Below are positions 23,084-30,690 of a DNA stretch of 36,132 bases, piece by piece. Below the pieces are notes generated by a model that was not told the origin of the DNA, made no database searches, and was given only the letters and a program-made list of their open reading frames with translations. How positions within the stretch are numbered: position 1 is the first letter of the stretch; each line of letters starts with the position of its first letter. Source of the DNA: a bacterium (GTDB lineage Bacteria; Verrucomicrobiota; Verrucomicrobiia; Limisphaerales; JAJXZI01); the NCBI GenBank assembly GCA_021780115.1, contig JAJXZI010000297.1, positions 1 to 36,132 on the forward strand, given 5' to 3'. A program made the translations under genes and the position numbers.

Positions 23084-24841
23084 ATGAAACCAGACCTTCA
23101 CCTGGGCCGCTATCTTCACCACGCCCTCCGGCAATGCGCGCCTTCCTCCGCCGTCGCGCGACGGTTGCTGGCAGCGACGGCCGTCCTGGCTGTCACCTGG
23201 CTCCCGATCGCGGCGGCGCGGGCCGCCACCAACGTGTTGGCGAATCCGGGTTTTGAGACCGGCACCTTCGCTGGGTGGACCGGCTACGGCAACCACGCGG
23301 TGGAATCGACCAACAACACCTACTACAACGGCGGCTTGGCGGGCGGCTCCAACGTGCTCACGCACTCCGGCATCTATGTCGGCAAAACCTGGGGCCAGTT
23401 CACCGGTCTGGCCAATTACAATGGTTTCTATCAAGATGCCGTCGCCGCGTCCGGTTCCGTCTGGTCGGCCGCCGGCTGGGCGCTGACGCACCATCAGGAC
23501 TTGATCAGCGGCGGCAACACCTGCTGGATCGAAGTGACCTTCCGCGATGCCACGGATACGGTGCTCGCGCTTTACCGCTCGGCCAACATCGACGCCAGTT
23601 CGACGCCCGATACCTGGATGTATCTGCCCGTCACCAACCAACTTGATCCGTCCGCGTTCGTCATCACCAACACCGTCACCAGCTTCACCGCGCCGGCGGC
23701 CACCGCCAAGGCGCGCTACCAGATCGTGTTCGCCCAACCGGCGGGCTACGACGGCGGTTCGGTCTATTTCGACGACCTCGACCTGGAAAAGATCGCGGCC
23801 TCGGATCCCGACATCAGCGCCGGCCCCGCGAACCTGACGCGGGTGGTGGGGCAAACGGCCACGTTCACCGTGGTCGCCACCGGCGGGACGACGCTGAGTT
23901 ATCAATGGCAAAAGAACGGCACCAACCTCGTCAACGGCGCCAACGTCTCCGGCGCGACGAGCGCAACCCTGACCGTGTCCAATCTGGCCCTGGCTGACAC
24001 CGGCGGCTACAGCGTGGAGGTTTCGGATGCCGCGGGATCCCTCACCAGCACGCCCGCGACGTTGACCGTAGTCACCGTGGCCGAAGCCTCCAATGTCCTG
24101 GGTAATCCCGGCTTCGAGACGGGGGTGGATTATCCCTGGGTGCGGTTCAACGGCGGCGGACTCCACACCACGAACGACTTTTATTTCGGCAGCGGCACGC
24201 CGGTGTCCGTGCATGGCGGCCTCTGGGTAAGCCAGACCTACGGCTCCGCGGAGTGGAATGGCCTCTACCAGGACGTGGCGGCCGGGCCGGGCGCGATCTT
24301 CACGGCGGATGCCTGGTTTCTGACAGCGGCCGAAGACCCGATTTCAGGGACGAACACCGCCTGGCTGGAAGTGCAGTTCCTGGATGCCGGCGGCAACATG
24401 CTCGTGCTTTACAAGTCGGCGGTCATCGACACCAACACGCCCACCTCGGTCTGGATGAACCTCGCGGCCACCAACCTGATCGCTATCTGGTCCGACTACT
24501 CCGTCGCGGGCAACGCCAAGTACCTGGTCGCCCCCGCGGGCACGGCCAAGGTGCGCTATCAAGTCACGTTCCACGCCCTCGGCGGCGGCGGGTCCGTGTG
24601 GTACGACGACATGCATCTCATGCGGAAAATCCCCGTGGCGCTCACGGCCGCCCTCAGCGGCGGCCAGGCGCAATTCTCGTTCGCGACCCAGATCGGCGTG
24701 AACTACCAGGTGGTGTACAAGACCAACCTCACCGATTCCGCTTGGCTGCCGCTGACGGCCGTCACGGGCGACGGCACCGTGAAAACGATGGCTGATCCCG
24801 CGGCGGGAACGCAGCGGTTTTACCGCGTGCTGACGCTCTGA
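23084..24841 (+). CDS. Secreted Ig-domain protein with duplicated jelly-roll domains
   Basis: The 585-residue protein has a long signal peptide (core LLAATAVLAVTWLPIAAARA). Three domains follow: a jelly-roll/carbohydrate-binding-like domain starting NVLANPGFETGTFAGW, an Ig-like domain (NLTRVVGQTATFTVVATGG, YQWQKNGTNL, LADTGGYSVEVSDAAG), and a second jelly-roll starting NVLGNPGFETGVDYPW that is clearly related to the first (GLYQDV, WLEVQFLDAGGNMLVLYKSA against WIEVTFRDATDTVLALYRSA). The tail VNYQVVYKTNLTDSAWLPL and RFYRVLTL is a C-terminal pattern shared with the protein at the right edge. Glycan binding or adhesion is likely but unproven. ATG 23084 has GAGG 5 nt upstream. An earlier ATG at 22979 adds residues with no signal character. 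Confidence 0.85.
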   Translation: MKPDLHLGRYLHHALRQCAPSSAVARRLLAATAVLAVTWLPIAAARAATNVLANPGFETGTFAGWTGYGNHAVESTNNTYYNGGLAGGSNVLTHSGIYVGKTWGQFTGLANYNGFYQDAVAASGSVWSAAGWALTHHQDLISGGNTCWIEVTFRDATDTVLALYRSANIDASSTPDTWMYLPVTNQLDPSAFVITNTVTSFTAPAATAKARYQIVFAQPAGYDGGSVYFDDLDLEKIAASDPDISAGPANLTRVVGQTATFTVVATGGTTLSYQWQKNGTNLVNGANVSGATSATLTVSNLALADTGGYSVEVSDAAGSLTSTPATLTVVTVAEASNVLGNPGFETGVDYPWVRFNGGGLHTTNDFYFGSGTPVSVHGGLWVSQTYGSAEWNGLYQDVAAGPGAIFTADAWFLTAAEDPISGTNTAWLEVQFLDAGGNMLVLYKSAVIDTNTPTSVWMNLAATNLIAIWSDYSVAGNAKYLVAPAGTAKVRYQVTFHALGGGGSVWYDDMHLMRKIPVALTAALSGGQAQFSFATQIGVNYQVVYKTNLTDSAWLPLTAVTGDGTVKTMADPAAGTQRFYRVLTL

Positions 24842-24843
24842 CT

Positions 24844-24884
24844 TCCGGCGGGCGCTTTCAGCCGCCTTGGCGGTGCTTGCCGGA
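24844..24884 (+). terminator. Nested hairpin after the Ig-domain gene
   Basis: TCCGGC (24844-24849) and GCCGGA (24879-24884) enclose an inner CCGC/GCGG stem just after the stop codon. There is no clean T-run. Confidence 0.35.
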
Positions 24885-24957
24885 GGGCGCCAGGGCCAAA
24901 AACGGCCTTCCCACCGCCGGCGCCCGTGGTATGTTGTGGGCGCTGAGCCGATAAGAT

Positions 24958-26265
24958 TTGAAAGCACTGATCGAGACACGCAACACGAGGCCCGAACGGG
25001 TCTTCCTCATTGGCGTCGAACTGAAAGCCCGCAGCGCTTGGGAGGCGCGCGATTCCCTGGAGGAGCTGGGCCAACTGGCCGCCACGGCGGGCGGGCACGT
25101 CGTCGGGGAAGGCACGCAGAAACTCGACACGCGCCACGCCGGCACGTTCATCGGCACCGGCAAGGCGGCGGAGTTCGCCGAGCACTGCCGCCTGGCGGAC
25201 GTGGACACGGTGATCTTTGACGACGAATTGTCCCCCGCCCAGACGCGTAACCTGGAGCGCATCTTCAACTGCAAGGTGCTCGACCGCACGGCGCTCATCC
25301 TGGACATCTTTGCCCGACGCGCCCGCACCCGTGAAGGCAAGCTGCAGGTCGAGTTGGCCCAACTCCAGCACTTGCTGCCGCGCCTGACGCGATTCTGGGG
25401 CCACCTTTCGCGGCAACAGGGTGGCATCGGCATGCGCGGCGGCGAAGGCGAATCGCAGCTTGAAGCCGACCGGCGTAAAGTGCAGGAGCGCATCGACAAG
25501 ATCATCGGTGATCTGGAACTGGTGCGGCAGCAGCGCGGCATCCAACGCTCGGCGCGCCAGCGGAACAACTGGCCGCTGGCCTCGATCGTCGGCTACACCA
25601 ACGCCGGCAAATCCACCCTCCTCAACGCGCTGACCGGCGCCAGCGCGCTGACGAAAGACCTCCTGTTCGCCACGCTCGATCCCACGACGCGCCGGCTGCG
25701 CCTGCCGACGAACCAAAACGTGTTGCTCACGGACACAGTCGGCTTCATCCGCAAACTGCCGCACGGCCTGGTCGAGGCCTTCAAGGCGACGCTGGAGGAA
25801 GTGGTGCAGGCCGACCTGCTGCTGCACGTTGTGGACGTGAGCCACCCGCGGGCGGAGGAGCAAGTCCAGGCCGTGAACCAGGTGCTGAAGGACCTCGGCG
25901 CGGACGAAAAGGCGACCGTGATGGTCTTCAACAAAATCGACCGAACCAATGGTCGCGGCGCGTGGACGCGGTTGCAGGAGACGTACCCGCACGGCGTGGC
26001 GGTGTCGGCGTTGACCGGGGCCGGGCTGCCGGAGTTGGTGGCGGAACTGGGCGGCCGGCTGCGACCAGAGCGCGAATTCGTCCTGCTGGCGGTGCCGCAC
26101 GAGCAAGCCGCAGTGATCGCGCGGTTGCACCAGGTCGGCCAGATTCTGGAACGGAACTATCGCGGCCGGGCGGCGCGGTTCAAGGCGCGCATCCCGCCGC
26201 ATTGCCACGCCGAGTTCGCGCCGTTCATGGTGGCGACGAGGACTGACGCCGGGGTGTCGGGCTGA
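24958..26265 (+). CDS. hflX: GTPase HflX, ribosome-splitting factor
   Basis: The 435-residue protein has the HflX N-terminal domain (ERVFLIGVELK, HVVGEGTQKLDTRHAGTFIGTGKA, VIFDDELSPAQTRNLE, KVLDRTALILDIFARRA), the helical linker GGIGMRGGEGESQLEADRR, and a GTPase domain with P-loop GYTNAGKST, switch region ATLDPTTR, G3 DTVGF and G4 NKID. HflX splits stalled or hibernating 70S ribosomes under stress. All nucleotide-binding motifs are intact and length is normal. The start is taken as TTG 24958 because an ATG at 24931 is followed by an in-frame stop. The spacer after the gene contains heptad repeat copy 2. Confidence 0.95.
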   Translation: MKALIETRNTRPERVFLIGVELKARSAWEARDSLEELGQLAATAGGHVVGEGTQKLDTRHAGTFIGTGKAAEFAEHCRLADVDTVIFDDELSPAQTRNLERIFNCKVLDRTALILDIFARRARTREGKLQVELAQLQHLLPRLTRFWGHLSRQQGGIGMRGGEGESQLEADRRKVQERIDKIIGDLELVRQQRGIQRSARQRNNWPLASIVGYTNAGKSTLLNALTGASALTKDLLFATLDPTTRRLRLPTNQNVLLTDTVGFIRKLPHGLVEAFKATLEEVVQADLLLHVVDVSHPRAEEQVQAVNQVLKDLGADEKATVMVFNKIDRTNGRGAWTRLQETYPHGVAVSALTGAGLPELVAELGGRLRPEREFVLLAVPHEQAAVIARLHQVGQILERNYRGRAARFKARIPPHCHAEFAPFMVATRTDAGVSG

Positions 26266-26344
26266 GGAAACCACGGGTGAAGCGGAGAGCCGGCGGCCTC
26301 CTGGGGCGCGGTCGGAACTCCCAAAACCGACACCCGAAACCGGA

Positions 26345-26430
26345 ATGAAATCCGAAGCCACAAATCCGAAATGGCCGCAAGGTTTCCCCGTCACTCGCGG
26401 GGATCGGATTTCCGAGTTCCTTCGGATTTT
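26345..26430 (+). repeat. Inverted array of 7-bp GAARTCC-type units, copy 2
   Basis: The left arm ATGAAATCCGAAGCC...AAATCCGAAAT (26345-26374) faces a right arm CGGATTTCCGAG...TTCGGATTTT (26405-26430). AAATCCGAAG and AAATCCGA in the left arm each have complements on the right, with offset internal loops, so this copy is more degenerate than copies 1 and 3. A separate 9-bp inverted repeat (GGGTGTCGG 26252, CCGACACCC 26327) spans the end of hflX just upstream. It lies in the spacer between hflX and radC. Confidence 0.7.
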
Positions 26431-26472
26431 GGGCCGCAGTCCTTCCCAGTCTCGAAGGCCCGTCCCCTCCGC

Positions 26473-27183
26473 ATGAGCCAAAGCATGCGCCTCAAGGACC
26501 AGCCGCCCAGCGAGCGGCCACGCGAACGCCTCATCGAGAAAGGCGCGGACGCGCTCAGCCCCGCCGAGTTGATCGCCATCCTGCTGCGCACGGGCTTGCA
26601 GGGTGCCAACGCCGTCGAGATCGGCCGGCAGATGCTCCAGAAATTCGGCACCCTGGAGGCGCTGGCGCGGGCTTCGCTGGACGACCTGCGCACCATCCGG
26701 GGCGTCGGCCGCGACAAGGCCGTGACGCTCGTGGCGGCGTTCACGCTGGCCCGCAAGCTGGCCGAAGAAGTGCGCCGGGAGGCGCCGTTGCTCGACACGC
26801 CGGAGGCCGTTGCCGCCGTGATGCGCGAAGACTGCCGCCTGCGCGAGACCGAAACCTTCCAGGTGCTGCTGCTCAACACACGGCGCCGCCTGATCAAGCT
26901 GCTGCCGCTGACCCAGGGCACCAAGGACATGCTCCTGGTGCAGGCGGGCGAAGTCTTCCGCGCCGCCATCGCCGCCAACGCCGCCGCGCTCGTGCTCATT
27001 CACAATCATCCCAGTGGTGACCCGACACCTTCCGAGGCGGACATCAAGGTAACGCGCGACCTCATCCGCGCCGGGCAGTTGCTAAAGATTGACGTGGTGG
27101 ACCACGTCATCCTCGGCCGGGCCACGGCGGAACGGCCGCGGGATTATGCGTCGCTGCGGGAGCTGGGGTACTTCTACCAGTGA
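26473..27183 (+). CDS. radC: RadC-family JAB/MPN domain protein
   Basis: The 236-residue protein starts MSQSMRLKDQPPSERPRERL and has a helix-hairpin-helix region (LDDLRTIRGVGRDKAVTLVA, about residues 70-92) followed by a JAB/MPN metalloprotease-like domain with the full JAMM signature: VFRAAIAANAAALVLIHNHP followed by SGDPTPSEAD (HxH...S...D). RadC proteins (UPF0758) were once linked to DNA repair; their real function is unsettled. Length and motifs are normal. ATG 26473 is the first in-frame ATG and directly precedes the conserved start. Its TGA stop overlaps the first bases of heptad repeat copy 3 (TGATGAAATCC). Confidence 0.94.
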   Translation: MSQSMRLKDQPPSERPRERLIEKGADALSPAELIAILLRTGLQGANAVEIGRQMLQKFGTLEALARASLDDLRTIRGVGRDKAVTLVAAFTLARKLAEEVRREAPLLDTPEAVAAVMREDCRLRETETFQVLLLNTRRRLIKLLPLTQGTKDMLLVQAGEVFRAAIAANAAALVLIHNHPSGDPTPSEADIKVTRDLIRAGQLLKIDVVDHVILGRATAERPRDYASLRELGYFYQ

Positions 27184-27267
27184 TGAAATCCGGAATCCGA
27201 AATCCGAAATCCAAACCGGCGCCGCGCGGGGAACGGCCGCATCGGATTTCGAACTTCGGGTTTCACT
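27183..27267 (+). repeat. Inverted array of 7-bp GAARTCC units, copy 3
   Basis: The left arm starts ATGAAATCCGGAATCCGAAA and runs to 27212 in four 7-bp units. The right arm ATCGGATTTCGAACTTCGGG continues as TTTCAC (27241-27266). About 24 bases pair when G-U is allowed, around a GC-rich loop of about 28 nt (ACCGGCGCCGCGCGGGG). The first base is the last base of the radC stop codon and the array ends 14 bp before the lpxA ATG, so it fills the spacer. Confidence 0.85.
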
Positions 27268-27280
27268 TCCCCCTGCCCGC

Positions 27281-28084
27281 ATGATCCATCCGACTGCCGT
27301 CATTCATCCTCAAGCCAAGCTCGACTCGACCGTCGAAGTCGGATCGTACGCGGTGATCGACGCCGGGGTGGAATTGGGGCCGCACTGCTCGGTGGGGCCG
27401 CACGTGCATTTGACCGGCCTGACGAGCGTTGGCGCGCACAACGTCTTTCACGCCGGCTGCGTGATTGGTGGCCCGCCCCAGGACTTGAAATATCGGGGCG
27501 AACCGACGCGGTTACGAATCGGCGCGCACAACGTGTTCCGCGAAGGCGTCACCGTGAACCGCTCCAACACGCTGGCGGAGGATACGGTCCTCGGCTCGCA
27601 CAACTACCTCATGGCCACCAGCCATGTCGGGCACAACTGTCACTTGGGCGATCAGGTCATCATCGCCAACGGCACGTCGCTGGGCGGACACGTGACAGTG
27701 GCGGACCGCGCGTTTCTCTCCGGCAACTGCCTGGTGCATCAGTTCGTGCGCGTGGGCACGCTGGCCCTGATGCAAGGCGGCTCGGCCATCAGCCGGGATC
27801 TGCCCCCGTTCACCGTGGCGCGTGGCGACAACGGGATCTGCGGGCTGAACACGGTGGGGCTGCGGCGGGCCGGTTTTACGCCCGCCCAGCGGCTGGAACT
27901 CAAGCGGCTCTACCGGCTCCTCTTTCGCGAAGGCCGGGATGTGCGCGCCGCGCTGACGGCGGCCGCCAGTGGGTTTTCCAGCGAGCCGGCCCGGCTGTTG
28001 ATCGAGTTCCTCCGAGCCAGCCGGCGTGGGGTCTGCTTCGACAAAGGGGTGAACTTGCGGGACGGCCGGGAGCCGGTGGATTGA
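27281..28084 (+). CDS. lpxA: UDP-N-acetylglucosamine acyltransferase
   Basis: The 267-residue protein is a left-handed beta-helix of hexapeptide repeats: MIHPTAVIHPQAKLDSTVEV, then VELGPHCSVGPHVHLTG, NVFHAGCVIGGPPQDLKYRGEPT and NVFREGVTVNRS. The catalytic histidine lies in LMATSHVGHNCHLGD (H118, equivalent to H125 of E. coli LpxA). The C-terminal helical part (GLRRAGFTPAQRLELKRLYRLLFREG) completes the fold. LpxA puts the first acyl chain on UDP-GlcNAc in lipid A synthesis, so the organism makes an LPS-type outer membrane. No other lpx gene is beside it, and it sits downstream of hflX and radC. Confidence 0.95.
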   Translation: MIHPTAVIHPQAKLDSTVEVGSYAVIDAGVELGPHCSVGPHVHLTGLTSVGAHNVFHAGCVIGGPPQDLKYRGEPTRLRIGAHNVFREGVTVNRSNTLAEDTVLGSHNYLMATSHVGHNCHLGDQVIIANGTSLGGHVTVADRAFLSGNCLVHQFVRVGTLALMQGGSAISRDLPPFTVARGDNGICGLNTVGLRRAGFTPAQRLELKRLYRLLFREGRDVRAALTAAASGFSSEPARLLIEFLRASRRGVCFDKGVNLRDGREPVD

Positions 28085-28144
28085 CGCGCCACCCGGTGGT
28101 GGGAGGGGTCCGACAATGGCGGCCGAGTCCGGCGGATTTGTGTT

Positions 28145-28173
28145 TTGACTGAACGGTTTCGCTGAAGTACGCT
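28145..28173 (+). promoter_or_regulatory. Possible sigma-70-type promoter
   Basis: TTGACT (28145-28150) and TACGCT (28168-28173) are separated by 17 bp. The expected start is only about 6-7 bp before the ATG at 28186, implying an almost leaderless mRNA, so this is tentative. Confidence 0.3.
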
Positions 28174-28185
28174 CTAACCACTGGA

Positions 28186-29196
28186 ATGAGTGCGAGCACG
28201 GTCAACCGTCGGGCGGGCGCCTGCGTGGCCCTGTTGGGGGTGGCTGTGTGCTGTCTCGCGCCAGCGTCCCTGCGGGCGCAGCGTTACAGCCGGCCCATCG
28301 AGTTCTCCGGGCCGGTGAACTCCACGCTCGGCACCAATCTCAACGCGGCCAAGCTCCAAAACCCGGAGGACCGCACCCCCTGGCTGAAACTCGGTGAGGC
28401 GCCGTTCCACGCCGCGGATTTGTTTAACAACGGCGATTCCCTCCAGGGCGTCATGGCACCCGTCTATCTTACCCCCGCGCTTTCGCCCGCCCAACGGAAG
28501 CGGCTGAAGGATCAGGCGGACCGGCGCAAGAACTGGGAGTTTGCGCAACCCGAGGACGCGGCCGACTCGCCCACGCCGGAGGATCTGCTGAACCTGCCGG
28601 AGTACGACGCCAGCGGCCGGGACAAGAAATCCACCACCGTGGTGGAGCGTTATATGGAGCGCGCCGATCCCGCGCGTAAGCAGGCGCAGGATCGCGCCAC
28701 CGACCCGGACCGCTCCAGCTATAACAAGGAACCCAGGCTGCTTGACGACCGCCTGCGCCCAAACGCACGGCCGCTGAACAATGGGGTTGGTGACTGGCTC
28801 CCTGGTGGCACCGGGTCGGACTCGGCTTCCTCGCTCCCCGGCTCGGAAGACAACAGTGTGATCCTGTTCGAAAGGACGCGCACCCTGAAGGCGCGTCTGT
28901 CGGAATTCAACCAGTTGTTGGGTTCCGGGCCGCCGCCTGGCTCCGCCAACGGGACGGATGGTGGTTTCACGCCCTCCGCGGCGACGAGTCAGTTCCAGCC
29001 GGCGTTCACTCTGCCCACCATGCCAGGCTTTGCCTCGCCCGGCGCGGGCGGCCTCGCCGGCCCGGCGTCGCTCGCGCTGCCCACGGTCAACGCGCAACCG
29101 TTCAGCCAATCCTTGCCGGCGTTGAACTCTCCGCCGGCCGCGCCGGCGTCGAGCTTCACGCCGCCCATTTACGCCGCGCCGGTGCGCAAGTTCTGA
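28186..29196 (+). CDS. Secreted protein of unknown function, Pro/Ser/Gly-rich
   Basis: The 336-residue product has a signal peptide (MSASTVNRRAGACVALLGVA, continuing VCCLAPASLRAQ) and a mature start RYSRPIEFSGPVNSTLGTNL. The middle is polar and rich in charged residues (SPAQRKRLKDQADRRKNWEF, PTPEDLLNLPEYDASGRDKK), and the last 120 residues are low-complexity proline, alanine, serine and glycine ending PIYAAPVRKF. No domain is recognised and it appears to be largely disordered. It is convergent with moeA, with only 11 bp between the stop codons. Confidence 0.75.
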   Translation: MSASTVNRRAGACVALLGVAVCCLAPASLRAQRYSRPIEFSGPVNSTLGTNLNAAKLQNPEDRTPWLKLGEAPFHAADLFNNGDSLQGVMAPVYLTPALSPAQRKRLKDQADRRKNWEFAQPEDAADSPTPEDLLNLPEYDASGRDKKSTTVVERYMERADPARKQAQDRATDPDRSSYNKEPRLLDDRLRPNARPLNNGVGDWLPGGTGSDSASSLPGSEDNSVILFERTRTLKARLSEFNQLLGSGPPPGSANGTDGGFTPSAATSQFQPAFTLPTMPGFASPGAGGLAGPASLALPTVNAQPFSQSLPALNSPPAAPASSFTPPIYAAPVRKF

Positions 29197-29207
29197 ACGC
29201 GCTGCTC

Positions 29208-30413
29208 TCAGTCCCAGCACCACACCTTCACCGTCGTTCCCGCCGCGAGCGCGGTCTGCGGCGGTACGTCCACCCAACCGCTGGCTTGAGCGAGCGAACT
29301 GAGCACGTGAGAGGCTTGGGCGCCCGCCGAGTACACGCCCCCGGCCCCATCCGTCCGCACCCGCAGGAAATGGCGGCGCGGGCCGGGGTTGGCGAGCGCC
29401 TCGCCCAGCACGCCGCGGTACGCCGGTAACGCCACCTCACTCGCGCCCTGCCAGCGCAGCAGCGCCGGGCGCACCAGCAGCGCAAACGTCACGAGCGCGG
29501 AAACCGGATTGCCCGGCAGGCCGAAAAGAAACTTCCTTCCCAGCCGTCCGAAGACAAAGGGCCGGCCCGGTTTGATGGCGACTTTCCAGAAATCGAGTTC
29601 GCCGCCGAGTTGTTCGAAGGCGCTCTTCACAAAATCCATTTCGCCCACCGACACGCCGCCGGAGGTCACGACCATGTCGCTCGCCCCAAATGCCTGCGCC
29701 AATGCCGCACGCGTCGCGGCCGGATCGTCCGGCACGATCGGCAGGATCTCCGGCGTGCCGCCGGCCTGCGCCACCAACGCCGCCAGCCCGATCCGGTTGC
29801 TTTCGTAGATTTCGCCCAGTCGCAGCGGCACGCCTGGCTCCTTTAATTCCGAACCGGTGGCCAGCAGCGCGACCCGGGGCCGGCGAGCCACCGTTAACGC
29901 CGACAGACCGCTCGCGGCCAGAAGACTGAGCCGGCCCACCCTCAGGCGCTGCCCCGGCTCGCCCAGCACGGCGCCTCGCTGCACGTCGTCGCCTTGCCGA
30001 CGGACATTTTCGCCCGCGGTCACGGAGTCGAGAATCAGGATTTCCTGCGCCTCCGTCGGACCGCGGCGCGTGTCCTCCTGCATCACCACGGCGTCGGCGC
30101 CACGAGGCATCGGCGCGCCGGTGAACAGCCGCACGGTGGCGCCCCGGCGGAGTTCCTCCGCAAAGACCCTGCCCGCGATCGCCCGGCCCTGCAACCGGAG
30201 GCCCACCGGAGCGTCCGCCCGCGCCGCGACCACGTCCGCGGCGCGCACGGCGTAGCCGTCCACGGCTGAGTTGTTGAACGCCGGCAGGTCGATCGACGCC
30301 GTCACGCGCCCGGCCAAAAAGCGTCCGCTGGCTTCGGTCAACGGCACGGATTCGGTCGTGGGCGCGGGCAGCGCGGCGAGGATGCGGGACAAGGCTTCTT
30401 CCAGTTCGAGCAT
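29208..30413 (-). CDS. moeA: Molybdopterin molybdotransferase
   Basis: The 401-residue protein carries the MoeA core: LPAFNNSAVDGYAVRAAD, RLFTGAPMPRGADAVVMQED, ENVRRQGDDVQRG, ATGSELKEPG, YESNRIGLAALV, DMVVTSGGVSVGEMDFVKSA, KPGRPFVFGRLG and FGLPGNPVSALVTF. MoeA inserts molybdate into adenylylated molybdopterin to make the molybdenum cofactor, so the cell should own at least one molybdoenzyme. Motifs and length are normal. The neighbouring genes do not belong to the cofactor pathway. The 277-bp spacer to the divergent debranching-enzyme gene shows no gene. Confidence 0.95.
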   Translation of the reverse strand: MLELEEALSRILAALPAPTTESVPLTEASGRFLAGRVTASIDLPAFNNSAVDGYAVRAADVVAARADAPVGLRLQGRAIAGRVFAEELRRGATVRLFTGAPMPRGADAVVMQEDTRRGPTEAQEILILDSVTAGENVRRQGDDVQRGAVLGEPGQRLRVGRLSLLAASGLSALTVARRPRVALLATGSELKEPGVPLRLGEIYESNRIGLAALVAQAGGTPEILPIVPDDPAATRAALAQAFGASDMVVTSGGVSVGEMDFVKSAFEQLGGELDFWKVAIKPGRPFVFGRLGRKFLFGLPGNPVSALVTFALLVRPALLRWQGASEVALPAYRGVLGEALANPGPRRHFLRVRTDGAGGVYSAGAQASHVLSSLAQASGWVDVPPQTALAAGTTVKVWCWD

Positions 30414-30690
30414 GACGGCACGACTCTAGCGAGGCTGCCGCCGCCGCTCAATCGCCTTCGTCTGTCTGCACGTCCGCGAACTGTCTCTTCGAGCGACGGT
30501 TCGTTCTCGTCCCGGATCCTCGCCTTCGATCTCGGGGCTGGTATTCCAGAGCAAGGACGACAAAGACCTCCGCAACCTGTGCCCGCCGGCGTCGGGACGT
30601 GGCCGAGGCGCAACCTGGTGTCCTCCGTTGCAATCTACGTCGCGCTCGCCAATCTTTGGCACGACCCGGCGGAACGGCCGGCCCGCAAGC

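Noticed and set aside
30657-30672. TGGCACG upstream of the debranching enzyme as a fifth sigma-54 promoter
   Set aside because: The -24 box is perfect, but GC falls 9 rather than 10 bases after GG and no TGCT follows; it also lies only about 20-35 bp before the start codon.
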